Positions 41,128-49,168 of a stretch of DNA of 57,814 bases are shown piece by piece. The stretch is from positions 1 through 57,814 of the forward strand of contig CAMYAO010000013.1 of NCBI GenBank assembly GCA_947253885.1. Direction: 5' to 3'. The notes beneath the pieces are model-generated. The model was not told the origin of the DNA and searched no databases. It worked only from the letters and a program-made list of their open reading frames with translations. The DNA comes from an uncultured Clostridium sp. GTDB lineage: Bacteria; Bacillota; Clostridia; Lachnospirales; Lachnospiraceae. A program made the translations under genes and the position numbers. Each line of letters opens with the position of its first letter. The stretch's first letter is position 1.

Positions 41128-41982
41128 ATGGCATACAGTAAATTGGATAATTCTGAGCTGAGACAGTTACAGCTATGTGAGCTCGAAATTTTAAAGCGAT
41201 TTTCCGAGATTTGTGAAAAGCACGATCTGCGCTATTTTATGATTGGAGGAACCATGCTTGGAGCAATCCGTCATAAAGGGTTTATTCCATGGGATGACGA
41301 TGTGGATATCGGAATGCCGAGACCGGATTATATACGTTTTTTACAAATTGCAGGCAGTGAATTACCGCCTCACTTTCAATTACTGAATTACAGAAAAGAT
41401 AAAGAGTATCTTCGTTATTTCAGTCGACTGGTGGATAAGAATGTTCGGATATACAATGATTCAAACAGTGAGACATTGATTGAGAATGCATGGGTAGATA
41501 TATTTCCATTAGACGGATCTTCGAATCAGCCGATAAAAAGGTGGTTGCAGTTTTACAGTTTATGTGCGGTACGTGTAAAATATCATTTTTCCTGTTTTGA
41601 AAAGATGGTAAATCTAATGCGTCCGGGGCGTCCGTTTTATCAAAGGGCTATCATCAAATTCGGACAAGTTTTCAAGATAGGACGCAGACAAAATACAAAG
41701 GGTATATTAAATCGAATTGATCAAAAACTTCGCAGTTATCAGTATGATCATTCTCTTTATGTAATGAATTTTTTCGGAGCCTATGTAAAAAAGGAATTAT
41801 TGCCGCGTAAGTGGTTCGGAGAAGGTGTGTTATATCAATTTGAGGATATTCAGCTACGCGGACCATCGGAGTATGATGTCTATCTGACCAACTTTTACGG
41901 AGATTATCATGCCGTACCGTCGGATATAGATAAGGACAAGCATACGATTACAAAAATAGAATATTTGGAAGATAATGAATAA
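41128..41982 (+). CDS. LicD-family phosphotransferase (284 aa)
   Basis: LicD proteins transfer phosphocholine or related phospho-groups to surface glycans. The family block GGTMLGAIRHKGFIPWDDDVDIGMPRPDY (about residues 40-70) carries the nucleotidyltransferase-like metal aspartates DDDVD. The C-terminal FYGDYHAVPSDIDKDKH matches the family ending. GGAG precedes the start three bases after the acyltransferase. No licA/licC choline-activation genes are in the window, so the phospho-group may not be choline. The paralogue follows. Confidence 0.92.
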   Translation: MAYSKLDNSELRQLQLCELEILKRFSEICEKHDLRYFMIGGTMLGAIRHKGFIPWDDDVDIGMPRPDYIRFLQIAGSELPPHFQLLNYRKDKEYLRYFSRLVDKNVRIYNDSNSETLIENAWVDIFPLDGSSNQPIKRWLQFYSLCAVRVKYHFSCFEKMVNLMRPGRPFYQRAIIKFGQVFKIGRRQNTKGILNRIDQKLRSYQYDHSLYVMNFFGAYVKKELLPRKWFGEGVLYQFEDIQLRGPSEYDVYLTNFYGDYHAVPSDIDKDKHTITKIEYLEDNE

Positions 41983-42820
41983 TATAGAACAATTACAACA
42001 GATTAATTTAGAGATGTTGCATCATTTTATCTGCTTGTGTGAAAAGCATCATCTTACTTATTATGCAGTAGGAGGAACTTTGTTGGGAGCAGTACGTCAT
42101 AAAGGATTTATTCCGTGGGATGATGATCTCGATGTCGTAATGCCGAGAGGAGATTATGAGAAATTTCTCATGTTGCCTCAGGAAGAGTTTTTACCTTACC
42201 GCAGGAGAACGATTGCCTTTCATGAGGACGGGTATCAGACTTATATGGTTAAGATTGAGAATCCGAAAGTACTTCTATATCGAGAGTATTATAGCAGGAA
42301 TGGGATTGAAAAACGAAAGATACCGGCATGGATCGATATTATGCCTTTGGATGGAGCTCCCGGAGATTCTGCAGAATTGCAACGTTTCTCCGCAGGGATA
42401 AAAAGGCAAAAACAAAAAATATCTTTTTCTTTGACAGATCGATGTATGGGAGTGTCCAAGAGACGTAGCAGAAAACAGAGAATACTGATTCGTTTTGCTT
42501 TGATGACCGGAGTGTTTCGGATATGGAATCCATATAAGGAATATCAAAAATTAGAGAAGATGTGTAAGGCATATTGTTATGATACGGCACCGGTACTCGG
42601 AAATACATACGGAGTGTACGGTATTCGGGAGTTTGTTCCCAGAGAGGTGTTCGGAGAACCGGATAAATTGCCGTTTGAGGACATTGTGATATCTGTACCG
42701 GCTCATTATCAAGAGTATTTATCACATGTATATGGAGATTATATGGTGCTGCCGTCGGAAGAAGAGCGGATAGGTCATTCCATTTTTTTTGTAGAAAATA
42801 ATAAAGAGGATTTAGTATGA
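41975..42820 (+). CDS. LicD-family phosphotransferase, second copy (281 aa)
   Basis: This paralogue of the previous gene has the matching block GGTLLGAVRHKGFIPWDDDLDVVMPRGDY and the ending VYGDYMVLPSEEERIGH. Outside the core the two proteins differ widely, so they are old paralogues with probably different acceptors. It starts 8 bases inside the first licD and overlaps the following ATPase gene by 4 bases (ATGA), indicating translational coupling across all three. Confidence 0.92.
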   Translation: MNNIEQLQQINLEMLHHFICLCEKHHLTYYAVGGTLLGAVRHKGFIPWDDDLDVVMPRGDYEKFLMLPQEEFLPYRRRTIAFHEDGYQTYMVKIENPKVLLYREYYSRNGIEKRKIPAWIDIMPLDGAPGDSAELQRFSAGIKRQKQKISFSLTDRCMGVSKRRSRKQRILIRFALMTGVFRIWNPYKEYQKLEKMCKAYCYDTAPVLGNTYGVYGIREFVPREVFGEPDKLPFEDIVISVPAHYQEYLSHVYGDYMVLPSEEERIGHSIFFVENNKEDLV

Positions 42821-43554
42821 CAGAAATTGCAATTACAGTGAAAGATTTAGTGATTCGTTACAGACGATTGAGTAATTATTCTATAAAAAAGCAGTTCTTA
42901 AGCTTTAAGAAAAATAAGAATGGAGGCTCTAAGGTATTTGAAGCAATCCACGGGATTTCCTTTGAGCTGGAAAAAGGTGAGATTCTTGGAATTATCGGAA
43001 AGAACGGAAGTGGAAAATCTACATTGCTGAAAACTTTGGCGGGCATTTTCAGTCCGGATGAGGGAAGTGTAGATGTTCATGGTCATGATATATCACTGTT
43101 ATCGATTGGTGTGGGATTTCAAAAAGAAATGTCGGGAAGAGAAAATATATTTCTTTCTGGAATGCTTTTAGGTTTTTCTCAGGATATGATTGAACAAAAG
43201 ACACAGGAGATTATTGAGTTTTCTGAACTGGGAGATTTTATAGATCAGCCGGTTAAGACTTATTCCAGCGGTATGTATTCCAAACTGGCATTTTCCATTA
43301 CTGCAGTATTAGAGACGGATATCATTCTGATTGATGAGGTATTGAGTGTTGGGGATGAGAGATTTAAGAAAAAGAGCTATGGAAAAGTAAAAAGTTTGAT
43401 CTCAAATAAGGATCGTACCGTAGTTATGGTATCTCATTCTTTGAGTTCGCTTCAGGATTTGTGTACAAAAATCCTATGGATTCATGAAGGAAATATTAAA
43501 AAGATCGGAGATCCTGAGACTGTGATTGCAGAATACCGGGAGTTTATGGAATAA
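42817..43554 (+). CDS. TagH/Wzt-type glycan-export ABC ATPase (245 aa)
   Basis: This is a cytoplasmic ATPase of the ABC-2 group that exports wall teichoic acid or O-antigen-like glycans. An N-terminal extension (VIRYRRLSNYSIKKQFLSF) typical of TagH/Wzt precedes Walker A GKNGSGKST at residues 61-69. The signature is YSSGMYSKLAFSI and Walker B is IILIDEVLSVGDERFKKK. It lacks the C-terminal carbohydrate-binding domain of longer Wzt forms. No TagG-like permease is encoded next to it, so its membrane partner must be elsewhere. It is coupled to the licD pair. Confidence 0.9.
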   Translation: MTEIAITVKDLVIRYRRLSNYSIKKQFLSFKKNKNGGSKVFEAIHGISFELEKGEILGIIGKNGSGKSTLLKTLAGIFSPDEGSVDVHGHDISLLSIGVGFQKEMSGRENIFLSGMLLGFSQDMIEQKTQEIIEFSELGDFIDQPVKTYSSGMYSKLAFSITAVLETDIILIDEVLSVGDERFKKKSYGKVKSLISNKDRTVVMVSHSLSSLQDLCTKILWIHEGNIKKIGDPETVIAEYREFME

Positions 43555-43569
43555 AAAAGGAGCATCCTT

Positions 43570-44946
43570 ATGGGAAAATATTTTGGAACAGATGGATTTC
43601 GCGGAGAGGCAAATAAAACACTGACGGCAGAGCAGGCATTTAGAGTCGGACGTTTTTTGGGTTGGTATTACCGGGAGTTTAAAAACGGTCTGGGTAAAGT
43701 GGTAATCGGAAAAGATACAAGACGTTCCAGTTATATGCTGGAATTTGCGTTGGCAGCCGGAATTACCGCCTCCGGATCAGATGCATATTTGCTTCATGTT
43801 ACAACGACACCTTCTGTATCTTTTGTAGTCAGAACAGAGGATTTTGATTGCGGAATCATGATCTCGGCAAGTCACAATCCATATTATGACAATGGAATCA
43901 AATTGCTGAACAGCTATGGAGAAAAGATGGATGAGACAACCATCGGATATATTGAAGATTACATTGACGGGAAAGTAACCGTGTATGACAGGGAAACAAA
44001 GGAAATCCCTTATGCAGTTCGGGAGCAGATCGGACGAACCGTTGATTATGCTGCAGGAAGGAATCGTTATGTCGGTTATCTGATTTCTCTGGCACCCTAT
44101 TCTTATAAAGATGTTCGGGTGGGATTGGATTGTGCCAATGGATCTGCATGGCAGATCGCAAAAAATGTATTTGATGCATTAGGTGCAAAAACATATGTAA
44201 TAAATGCGGAACCGGATGGAACCAATATTAATAATAAAGCAGGATCTACTCACATTGAATACTTACAGAAATTTGTATTGGAAAATCATCTTGATGTGGG
44301 ATTTGCGTTTGACGGTGACGCGGATCGTTGTATTGCAGTAGACGAGAACGGTACGGTAATAGACGGTGACCTGATCCTGTATATTTACGGAAAATATATG
44401 AAGGAACGGGGGAAATTGGTAAATAATACTGTGGTTACGACTATTATGTCCAATTTCGGTCTCTATAAAGCATTCGACGAGGTGGGTATCTCGTATGAAA
44501 AAACCAATGTAGGAGATAAGTACGTCTACGAGAATATGCAAAAAAACGGACATGTTCTGGGCGGTGAGCAAAGTGGACATATTATCTTCAGTAAATATGC
44601 GACAACAGGAGACGGTATTTTAACGTCCATGAAAATCATGCAGGTAATGCTTTCCAGAAAAATGCCATTAAGTAAATTGGTTGCACCGGTCAATATTTAT
44701 CCGCAGGTTTTAAAAAACATTAAGGTGAAGAGTAAACCGAAAGCACAGCAGGATCCGGCGGTACAGGCAATGGTGGAAAATGTCTCAAAAGAACTGGGAG
44801 ACACCGGAAGAGTATTGGTAAGAGAAAGCGGAACGGAAGAACTGATTCGTGTAATGGTGGAAGCAGAAACAGAGAAGCTTTGTGAAAAGTATGTAGATCA
44901 GATTATTGATTGTATCAAAGCAAACGGACATGAATTAACAGAATAA
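43570..44946 (+). CDS. glmM: Phosphoglucosamine mutase (458 aa)
   Basis: GlmM converts glucosamine-6-phosphate to glucosamine-1-phosphate for peptidoglycan and teichoic precursors. The catalytic phosphoserine is Ser101 in MISASHNPYYDNG. The metal loop is FDGDADRC near residues 240-247, the sugar loop GGEQSGHI, and the phosphate site RVLVRESGTEELIRVM. Length is standard. GGAG lies before the ATG, 15 bases behind the ATPase gene. In other Firmicutes glmM follows cdaA-cdaR directly, and here the leuA/LicD genes are inserted between them. Confidence 0.94.
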   Translation: MGKYFGTDGFRGEANKTLTAEQAFRVGRFLGWYYREFKNGLGKVVIGKDTRRSSYMLEFALAAGITASGSDAYLLHVTTTPSVSFVVRTEDFDCGIMISASHNPYYDNGIKLLNSYGEKMDETTIGYIEDYIDGKVTVYDRETKEIPYAVREQIGRTVDYAAGRNRYVGYLISLAPYSYKDVRVGLDCANGSAWQIAKNVFDALGAKTYVINAEPDGTNINNKAGSTHIEYLQKFVLENHLDVGFAFDGDADRCIAVDENGTVIDGDLILYIYGKYMKERGKLVNNTVVTTIMSNFGLYKAFDEVGISYEKTNVGDKYVYENMQKNGHVLGGEQSGHIIFSKYATTGDGILTSMKIMQVMLSRKMPLSKLVAPVNIYPQVLKNIKVKSKPKAQQDPAVQAMVENVSKELGDTGRVLVRESGTEELIRVMVEAETEKLCEKYVDQIIDCIKANGHELTE

Positions 44947-45014
44947 ACATGTGGTTATTCCAAAGAACTAAGAAGAATTATAAAATATTTTATTAAAAGA
45001 ATAGAGGTGATTAG

Positions 45015-46125
45015 GTGGTTGAATTAGACCGTTATAAAACAGTATTAAACAGTTATAAGAGTCCACTTGAGGAAGTAAGGGATTCACTTTGACCTGGCAG
45101 GAAAAGCAAACAGGATCACAGAGTTAGAAAGAAAAATGGAAGAACCTGATTTTTGGAATTATCCGGAAAAGTCAAAAGAAATGATGCAGGAACTCAACAG
45201 CTTAAAACAGGACACCGAGGACTACCGTCATATGGAATCTCTGGCAGAAGAAATTGAGATTTTGATTGAGATGGCATATGAAGAAAATGATGCATCTCTT
45301 TTGCCGGAGATTGAAGATGATCTTTCGGAGTTGGATTCATTGCTCGAACAGGTTCGATTAAAAACATTGTTGTCTGAGGAATACGATAAAGACAATGCAA
45401 TCGTTACTCTGCATGCCGGAGCGGGAGGCACCGAGTCTTGTGATTGGTGCAGTATGCTATATCGGATGTACAGCCGCTGGGTAGAGACGAAGGGTTTTTC
45501 TATGGAAGTGTTGGATATATTGGATGGAGAAGAGGCGGGAATAAAGTCCGTTACATTTGAAGTTCGAGGACAGAATGCTTACGGATATCTGAAATCAGAG
45601 AGTGGGGTACACCGCTTGGTACGGATTTCCCCGTTTAATGCTGCAGGGAAACGTCAGACCTCTTTTGCATCTTGTGATGTGATGCCTGATATGGAAGAGG
45701 ATATTGAAATAGAGATTAATGAAGATGATCTGAGAATCGACACCTATCGCTCCAGCGGAGCAGGAGGACAGCATATCAATAAAACTTCTTCAGCTATCCG
45801 TATTACTCATTTACCGACAGGTATTGTGGTGCAGTGCCAAAATGAACGTTCTCAGCATATGAATAAAGATAAAGCAATGCAGATGCTGAAAGCAAAGCTG
45901 TTTTTGCTGAAGCAGGAGGAGAATGCAAAAAAGGCGGCAGAAGTTCGTGGAGATGTGACAGAGATCGGTTGGGGGAATCAGATTCGTTCCTATGTGTTGC
46001 AGCCGTATACTATGGTAAAAGATCATCGGACAAATGCCGAGTCCGGCAATGCCGATAAGGTATTGGACGGAGACATCGATCTATATATTAATGCATACTT
46101 AAAATGGCGTGCACTGGAAAAATAA
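45015..46125 (+). CDS. prfB: Peptide chain release factor 2, with programmed frameshift (369 aa)
   Basis: RF2 reads UGA and UAA stop codons and releases the peptide. Translation starts at GTG 45015 behind GAGGTG. It reads 25 codons to CTT-TGA, then must shift +1 to continue with GAC and on to 46125. The fused protein is 369 aa, the normal length. The tripeptide anticodon SPF falls at residues 205-207 and the catalytic GGQ at 250-252, the same numbers as in E. coli RF2. A reading from ATG 45136 alone would miss the first 40 residues. The frameshift lets RF2 control its own level. Confidence 0.95.
45075..45093 (+). promoter_or_regulatory. prfB programmed +1 frameshift site
   Basis: The frame reads GTA-AGG-GAT-TCA-CTT-TGA-C. 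The slippery CTT (45087-45089), the in-frame TGA (45090-45092) followed by C, and the internal AGG ribosome-like element nine bases upstream of CTT match the E. coli arrangement. After the shift, GAC (45091-45093) is read as Asp, giving the typical RDSLDLAGKANRI junction. Confidence 0.93.
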
Positions 46126-46129
46126 TTGG

Positions 46130-46158
46130 AAGGGGAGAGTACAAACTCTCTCCTTTTG
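46130..46158 (+). terminator. Terminator after prfB
   Basis: AAGGGGAGAGT (46130-46140) pairs with ACTCTCTCCTT (46145-46155) including one G-U pair; loop ACAA, then TTT. Confidence 0.82.
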
Positions 46159-46199
46159 TATTGTACGAAAATAGATACATGTATTTACTGGAAAAACAG

Positions 46200-46228
46200 T
46201 TGCACATCTGGTAGGGACATGTTAAAAT
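46200..46228 (+). promoter_or_regulatory. Predicted promoter of the threonine operon
   Basis: TTGCAC (46200-46205) and TAAAAT (46223-46228) have a 17-bp spacer, about 52 bases ahead of the GTG start of the ACT gene. Confidence 0.62.
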
Positions 46229-46280
46229 ATCTCCACTGCATGTACAAGTGTTTCTCGTAGAAAAACAATGGAGGTGGCAT

Positions 46281-46724
46281 GTGAAAGGGGAAGTAAATTA
46301 TTTTGTTTTAAAGAAAAAAGCAGTACCGGAGGTACTGTTAAAGGTGGTTTTGGCGAAGCAACTATTAGATTCGGGAAAGGCTTCTTCTATTCAGGACGCT
46401 ACGGAAATGGCGGGAATCAGCAGAAGTTCTTTTTATAAGTACAAAGATGATATTTTTCCGTTTCATGACAATGCAAAGGGAAGAACCATTACTATGGTGA
46501 TACAGGTAGAGGACAGACCGGGACTATTGGCTGACATTATGCAGATTGTAGCTGCTTCCAGGGCAAACATATTGACAATTCATCAAAGTATACCGGTAAA
46601 TGGGATTGCCTCCGTTACGATCAGTATTGAGGTGACAGAGGAAACAGATAATGTTTCTGATGTAGTAGAGACAATTGAAGCACATGAAGGAATTCATTAT
46701 TTAAAGATATTAGCAAGGGAGTAG
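46281..46724 (+). CDS. ACT-domain regulator-like protein, PheB/UPF0735 type (147 aa)
   Basis: This small protein has an N-terminal helix-turn-helix-like half (AKQLLDSGKASSIQDATEMAGISRSSFYKYKD) and a C-terminal amino-acid-binding ACT domain (ITMVIQVEDRPGLLADIMQIVAASRANILTIHQ). It matches the UPF0735/PheB family, often placed upstream of homoserine dehydrogenase. GTG at 46281 follows GGAGGT and gives the usual length of 147 residues; an ATG 11 codons earlier lacks a ribosome site. It ends three bases before hom. A role in sensing an aspartate-family amino acid is likely but unproven. Confidence 0.88.
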   Translation: MKGEVNYFVLKKKAVPEVLLKVVLAKQLLDSGKASSIQDATEMAGISRSSFYKYKDDIFPFHDNAKGRTITMVIQVEDRPGLLADIMQIVAASRANILTIHQSIPVNGIASVTISIEVTEETDNVSDVVETIEAHEGIHYLKILARE

Positions 46725-46727
46725 AGC

Positions 46728-47921
46728 ATGATAAAGGTTGCAATTTTAGGTTATGGAACAATCGGAACGGGTGTTGCACAGGTTTTGAAAGAAAATCAGA
46801 ACGGGATTGCAAAGAGAACGGGAGATAAGATTGAGGTGGCTTATATTTTAGATCTCAGGAGTTTTGAAGGTCTTGATATCCCTGTGGTGTCGGATTTTTC
46901 CGTAATCGTTTCAGACCCGGAGGTAGATATTGTGGTAGAGGCAATGGGAGGAGTTGAGCCTGCCTATACCTTTGCAAAGCAGACATTATCCGCTGGGAAG
47001 CACTTTGTAACATCTAATAAGGCTTTGGTGGCAGTTCACGGTCCGGAGCTTATCACGATGGCAAGAGAACATTCTGTAAACTTTTTGTTTGAAGCCAGTG
47101 TAGGAGGAGGAATTCCTATCATCAGACCGATTAATACTTCTCTTACTTCGGATACCATTGAAGAAATTACAGGTATTTTAAATGGAACTACCAACTATAT
47201 GATGTCCAAGATGAGTACAGAGGGATTAGAATTTGATGACGTATTAAAAGATGCTCAGGAAAAGGGATTTGCAGAAGCAGATCCGACAGCGGATATCGAA
47301 GGTCACGATGCAGGAAGAAAGATTGCCATCTTAACTTCTTTAGTGTGTGAAAAGATGGTGGAATTTGAACAGATTCATACAGAAGGAATTACGAAAATCT
47401 CTGCAACAGATATAAAATATGCAAATGCAATGGGAAGACGAATCAAGCTTCTGGGAACAAGCAGACGAATCGGAGAAAGCTATTGCGCATTGGTTGCACC
47501 GTTTTTATTGAATGAATCTCATCCGCTTTACAGCGTAAATGAGGTATTTAATGCTATATATGTAGAGGGTAATATGCTCGGACCGGCTATGTTTTACGGG
47601 CAGGGAGCCGGTTCTCTTCCGACTGCCAGTGCTGTAGTGTCAGATGTGATCGACTGTGCAAAGCATTTGCATGACAACATCCCTTATGTATGGTCGGATG
47701 AGAAAATGGTTATGGAGGATTATCGAACATTGTCCTTTTCCTATTTTATTCGGACAAGAGCGGATCAGGATAAGATAAAAGAGGTATTTTCAGATGTGGA
47801 GTTTATTGATGCGGGAATCGAAAAGGAATGTGCATTTATCACGGAGAAAATGGACGGATTTGCATTTGAATCCGCAATAGATTTGATACCGGAAGTGTTG
47901 AGTGTTATTCGTATGGAATAG
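46728..47921 (+). CDS. hom: Homoserine dehydrogenase (397 aa)
   Basis: Hom reduces aspartate semialdehyde to homoserine with NAD(P)H, opening the threonine/methionine branch. The Rossmann loop is ILGYGTIGTGVAQVL near the start, with catalytic-domain blocks GGGIPIIRPINTSL, ITGILNGTTNYMMSKM and the substrate segment KGFAEADPTADIEGHDAGRK. It is shorter than forms with a full C-terminal ACT domain (about 430 aa). The last 70 residues are only a reduced ACT-like piece, so feedback sensing may fall to the neighbouring ACT protein. Confidence 0.95.
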   Translation: MIKVAILGYGTIGTGVAQVLKENQNGIAKRTGDKIEVAYILDLRSFEGLDIPVVSDFSVIVSDPEVDIVVEAMGGVEPAYTFAKQTLSAGKHFVTSNKALVAVHGPELITMAREHSVNFLFEASVGGGIPIIRPINTSLTSDTIEEITGILNGTTNYMMSKMSTEGLEFDDVLKDAQEKGFAEADPTADIEGHDAGRKIAILTSLVCEKMVEFEQIHTEGITKISATDIKYANAMGRRIKLLGTSRRIGESYCALVAPFLLNESHPLYSVNEVFNAIYVEGNMLGPAMFYGQGAGSLPTASAVVSDVIDCAKHLHDNIPYVWSDEKMVMEDYRTLSFSYFIRTRADQDKIKEVFSDVEFIDAGIEKECAFITEKMDGFAFESAIDLIPEVLSVIRME

Positions 47922-47946
47922 ATAGAGTGTTACAAAAGGAGATACC

Positions 47947-49152
47947 ATGAAATATATAATTGTGCTTGGAGACGGAATGGCGGATTTGCCAATAGAGGAA
48001 CTCGGAAACAGGACACCGTTGGAATGTGCCGATACACCCAAAATGGATGAGTTGGCTCATGTGTCTGAAATCGGAATGGTTCATACAGTTCCGGACGGAA
48101 TGAGTCCCGGAAGTGATACCGCAAATCTGTCGGTATTGGGATATGATCCCAAGATTTATTACAGTGGCCGGTCACCGCTGGAAGCTCTTAGTATCGGAAT
48201 TCCTATGAAAGAAACAGATATTGCTATTCGCTGTAATTTGGTTACCTTGTCAGAGGAGGAAGAACTGTACGAGGAAAAGAAGATTCTGGATCACAGTTCC
48301 GGAGAGATCAGCACAAGGGATGCTGCCGTGTTATTAGATGCAGTTCGAAAAGAACTGGAGACAGAATTGTTTCGATATCACGTCGGAACCAGCTATCGTC
48401 ATTTACTGATCTGGGAAAAGGGAAGTGTGGTAGATCTTACTCCACCACATGATATTTTAGGACAGACGATCGGTCATTATCTGCCACAAGAAAAAGTATT
48501 AAAAGAGATGATGAAGCGCAGCTACGATATCTTAAAGAATCATCCCCTGAATATAGAACGAAAGAAACAAGGGTTGAATCCGGCTAATTCATGCTGGTTC
48601 TGGGGAGCCGGAACGAAACCGAGTCTTGATTCCTTTTCTTCAAGAAATAAGAAAAAGGGAGCCATGATTTCTGCAGTAGATCTTTTAAAGGGAATCGCAG
48701 TAGGTTCTCAGATGAAGGTTATTGAAGTAGAAGGAGCAACCGGAGGCTTAGAAACAAATTATGAGGGAAAAGCACAGGCAGCAGTGGACGTACTGACAAA
48801 AGAGGGTTATGATTTTGTTTATGTCCATGTGGAAGCACCTGATGAGATGGGACATCAGGGAAGTGCAGAACGAAAGATAAAAGCGATTGAGTATCTGGAT
48901 TCCAGACTGATTTCCGTTATATGTAACGGAATGGAAAACGCAAAAGAAGATTACAGGATGCTGATTTTGCCGGATCATCCGACTCCGATATCTATTCGAA
49001 CACATACATCCGACAGTGTTCCGTATTTACTATTTGACAGCACAGAGCAGTCCGTGCATAATTGGAAATACAATGAGGCTGAAGCTGCTTCGAGTGGCAA
49101 TTTTGTAGCCTATGGACATGAGATGTTACAGCATTTATTTGAGAAAGCCTGA
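47947..49152 (+). CDS. ApgM-family protein, proposed homoserine kinase (401 aa)
   Basis: The fold is that of archaeal-type cofactor-independent phosphoglycerate mutase (alkaline-phosphatase superfamily). Blocks: IVLGDGMADLPIEEL, CADTPKMDELA, the catalytic serine region PGSDTANLSVLGYDP, VHVEAPDEMGHQG and ILPDHPTPISIRTHT. A subgroup of this family found in threonine operons without a GHMP-type homoserine kinase has been proposed as homoserine kinase. The place between hom and lysC fits that subgroup well. A plain phosphoglycerate mutase cannot be excluded from sequence. Confidence 0.85.
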   Translation: MKYIIVLGDGMADLPIEELGNRTPLECADTPKMDELAHVSEIGMVHTVPDGMSPGSDTANLSVLGYDPKIYYSGRSPLEALSIGIPMKETDIAIRCNLVTLSEEEELYEEKKILDHSSGEISTRDAAVLLDAVRKELETELFRYHVGTSYRHLLIWEKGSVVDLTPPHDILGQTIGHYLPQEKVLKEMMKRSYDILKNHPLNIERKKQGLNPANSCWFWGAGTKPSLDSFSSRNKKKGAMISAVDLLKGIAVGSQMKVIEVEGATGGLETNYEGKAQAAVDVLTKEGYDFVYVHVEAPDEMGHQGSAERKIKAIEYLDSRLISVICNGMENAKEDYRMLILPDHPTPISIRTHTSDSVPYLLFDSTEQSVHNWKYNEAEAASSGNFVAYGHEMLQHLFEKA

Positions 49153-49168
49153 TAGTAGGGAGGATTTT

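Noticed and set aside
45136..46125. prfB as an uninterrupted gene starting at ATG 45136
   Set aside because: The upstream frame from GTG 45015 and the +1 slip site restore the full RF2 length and place SPF and GGQ at the expected residues.
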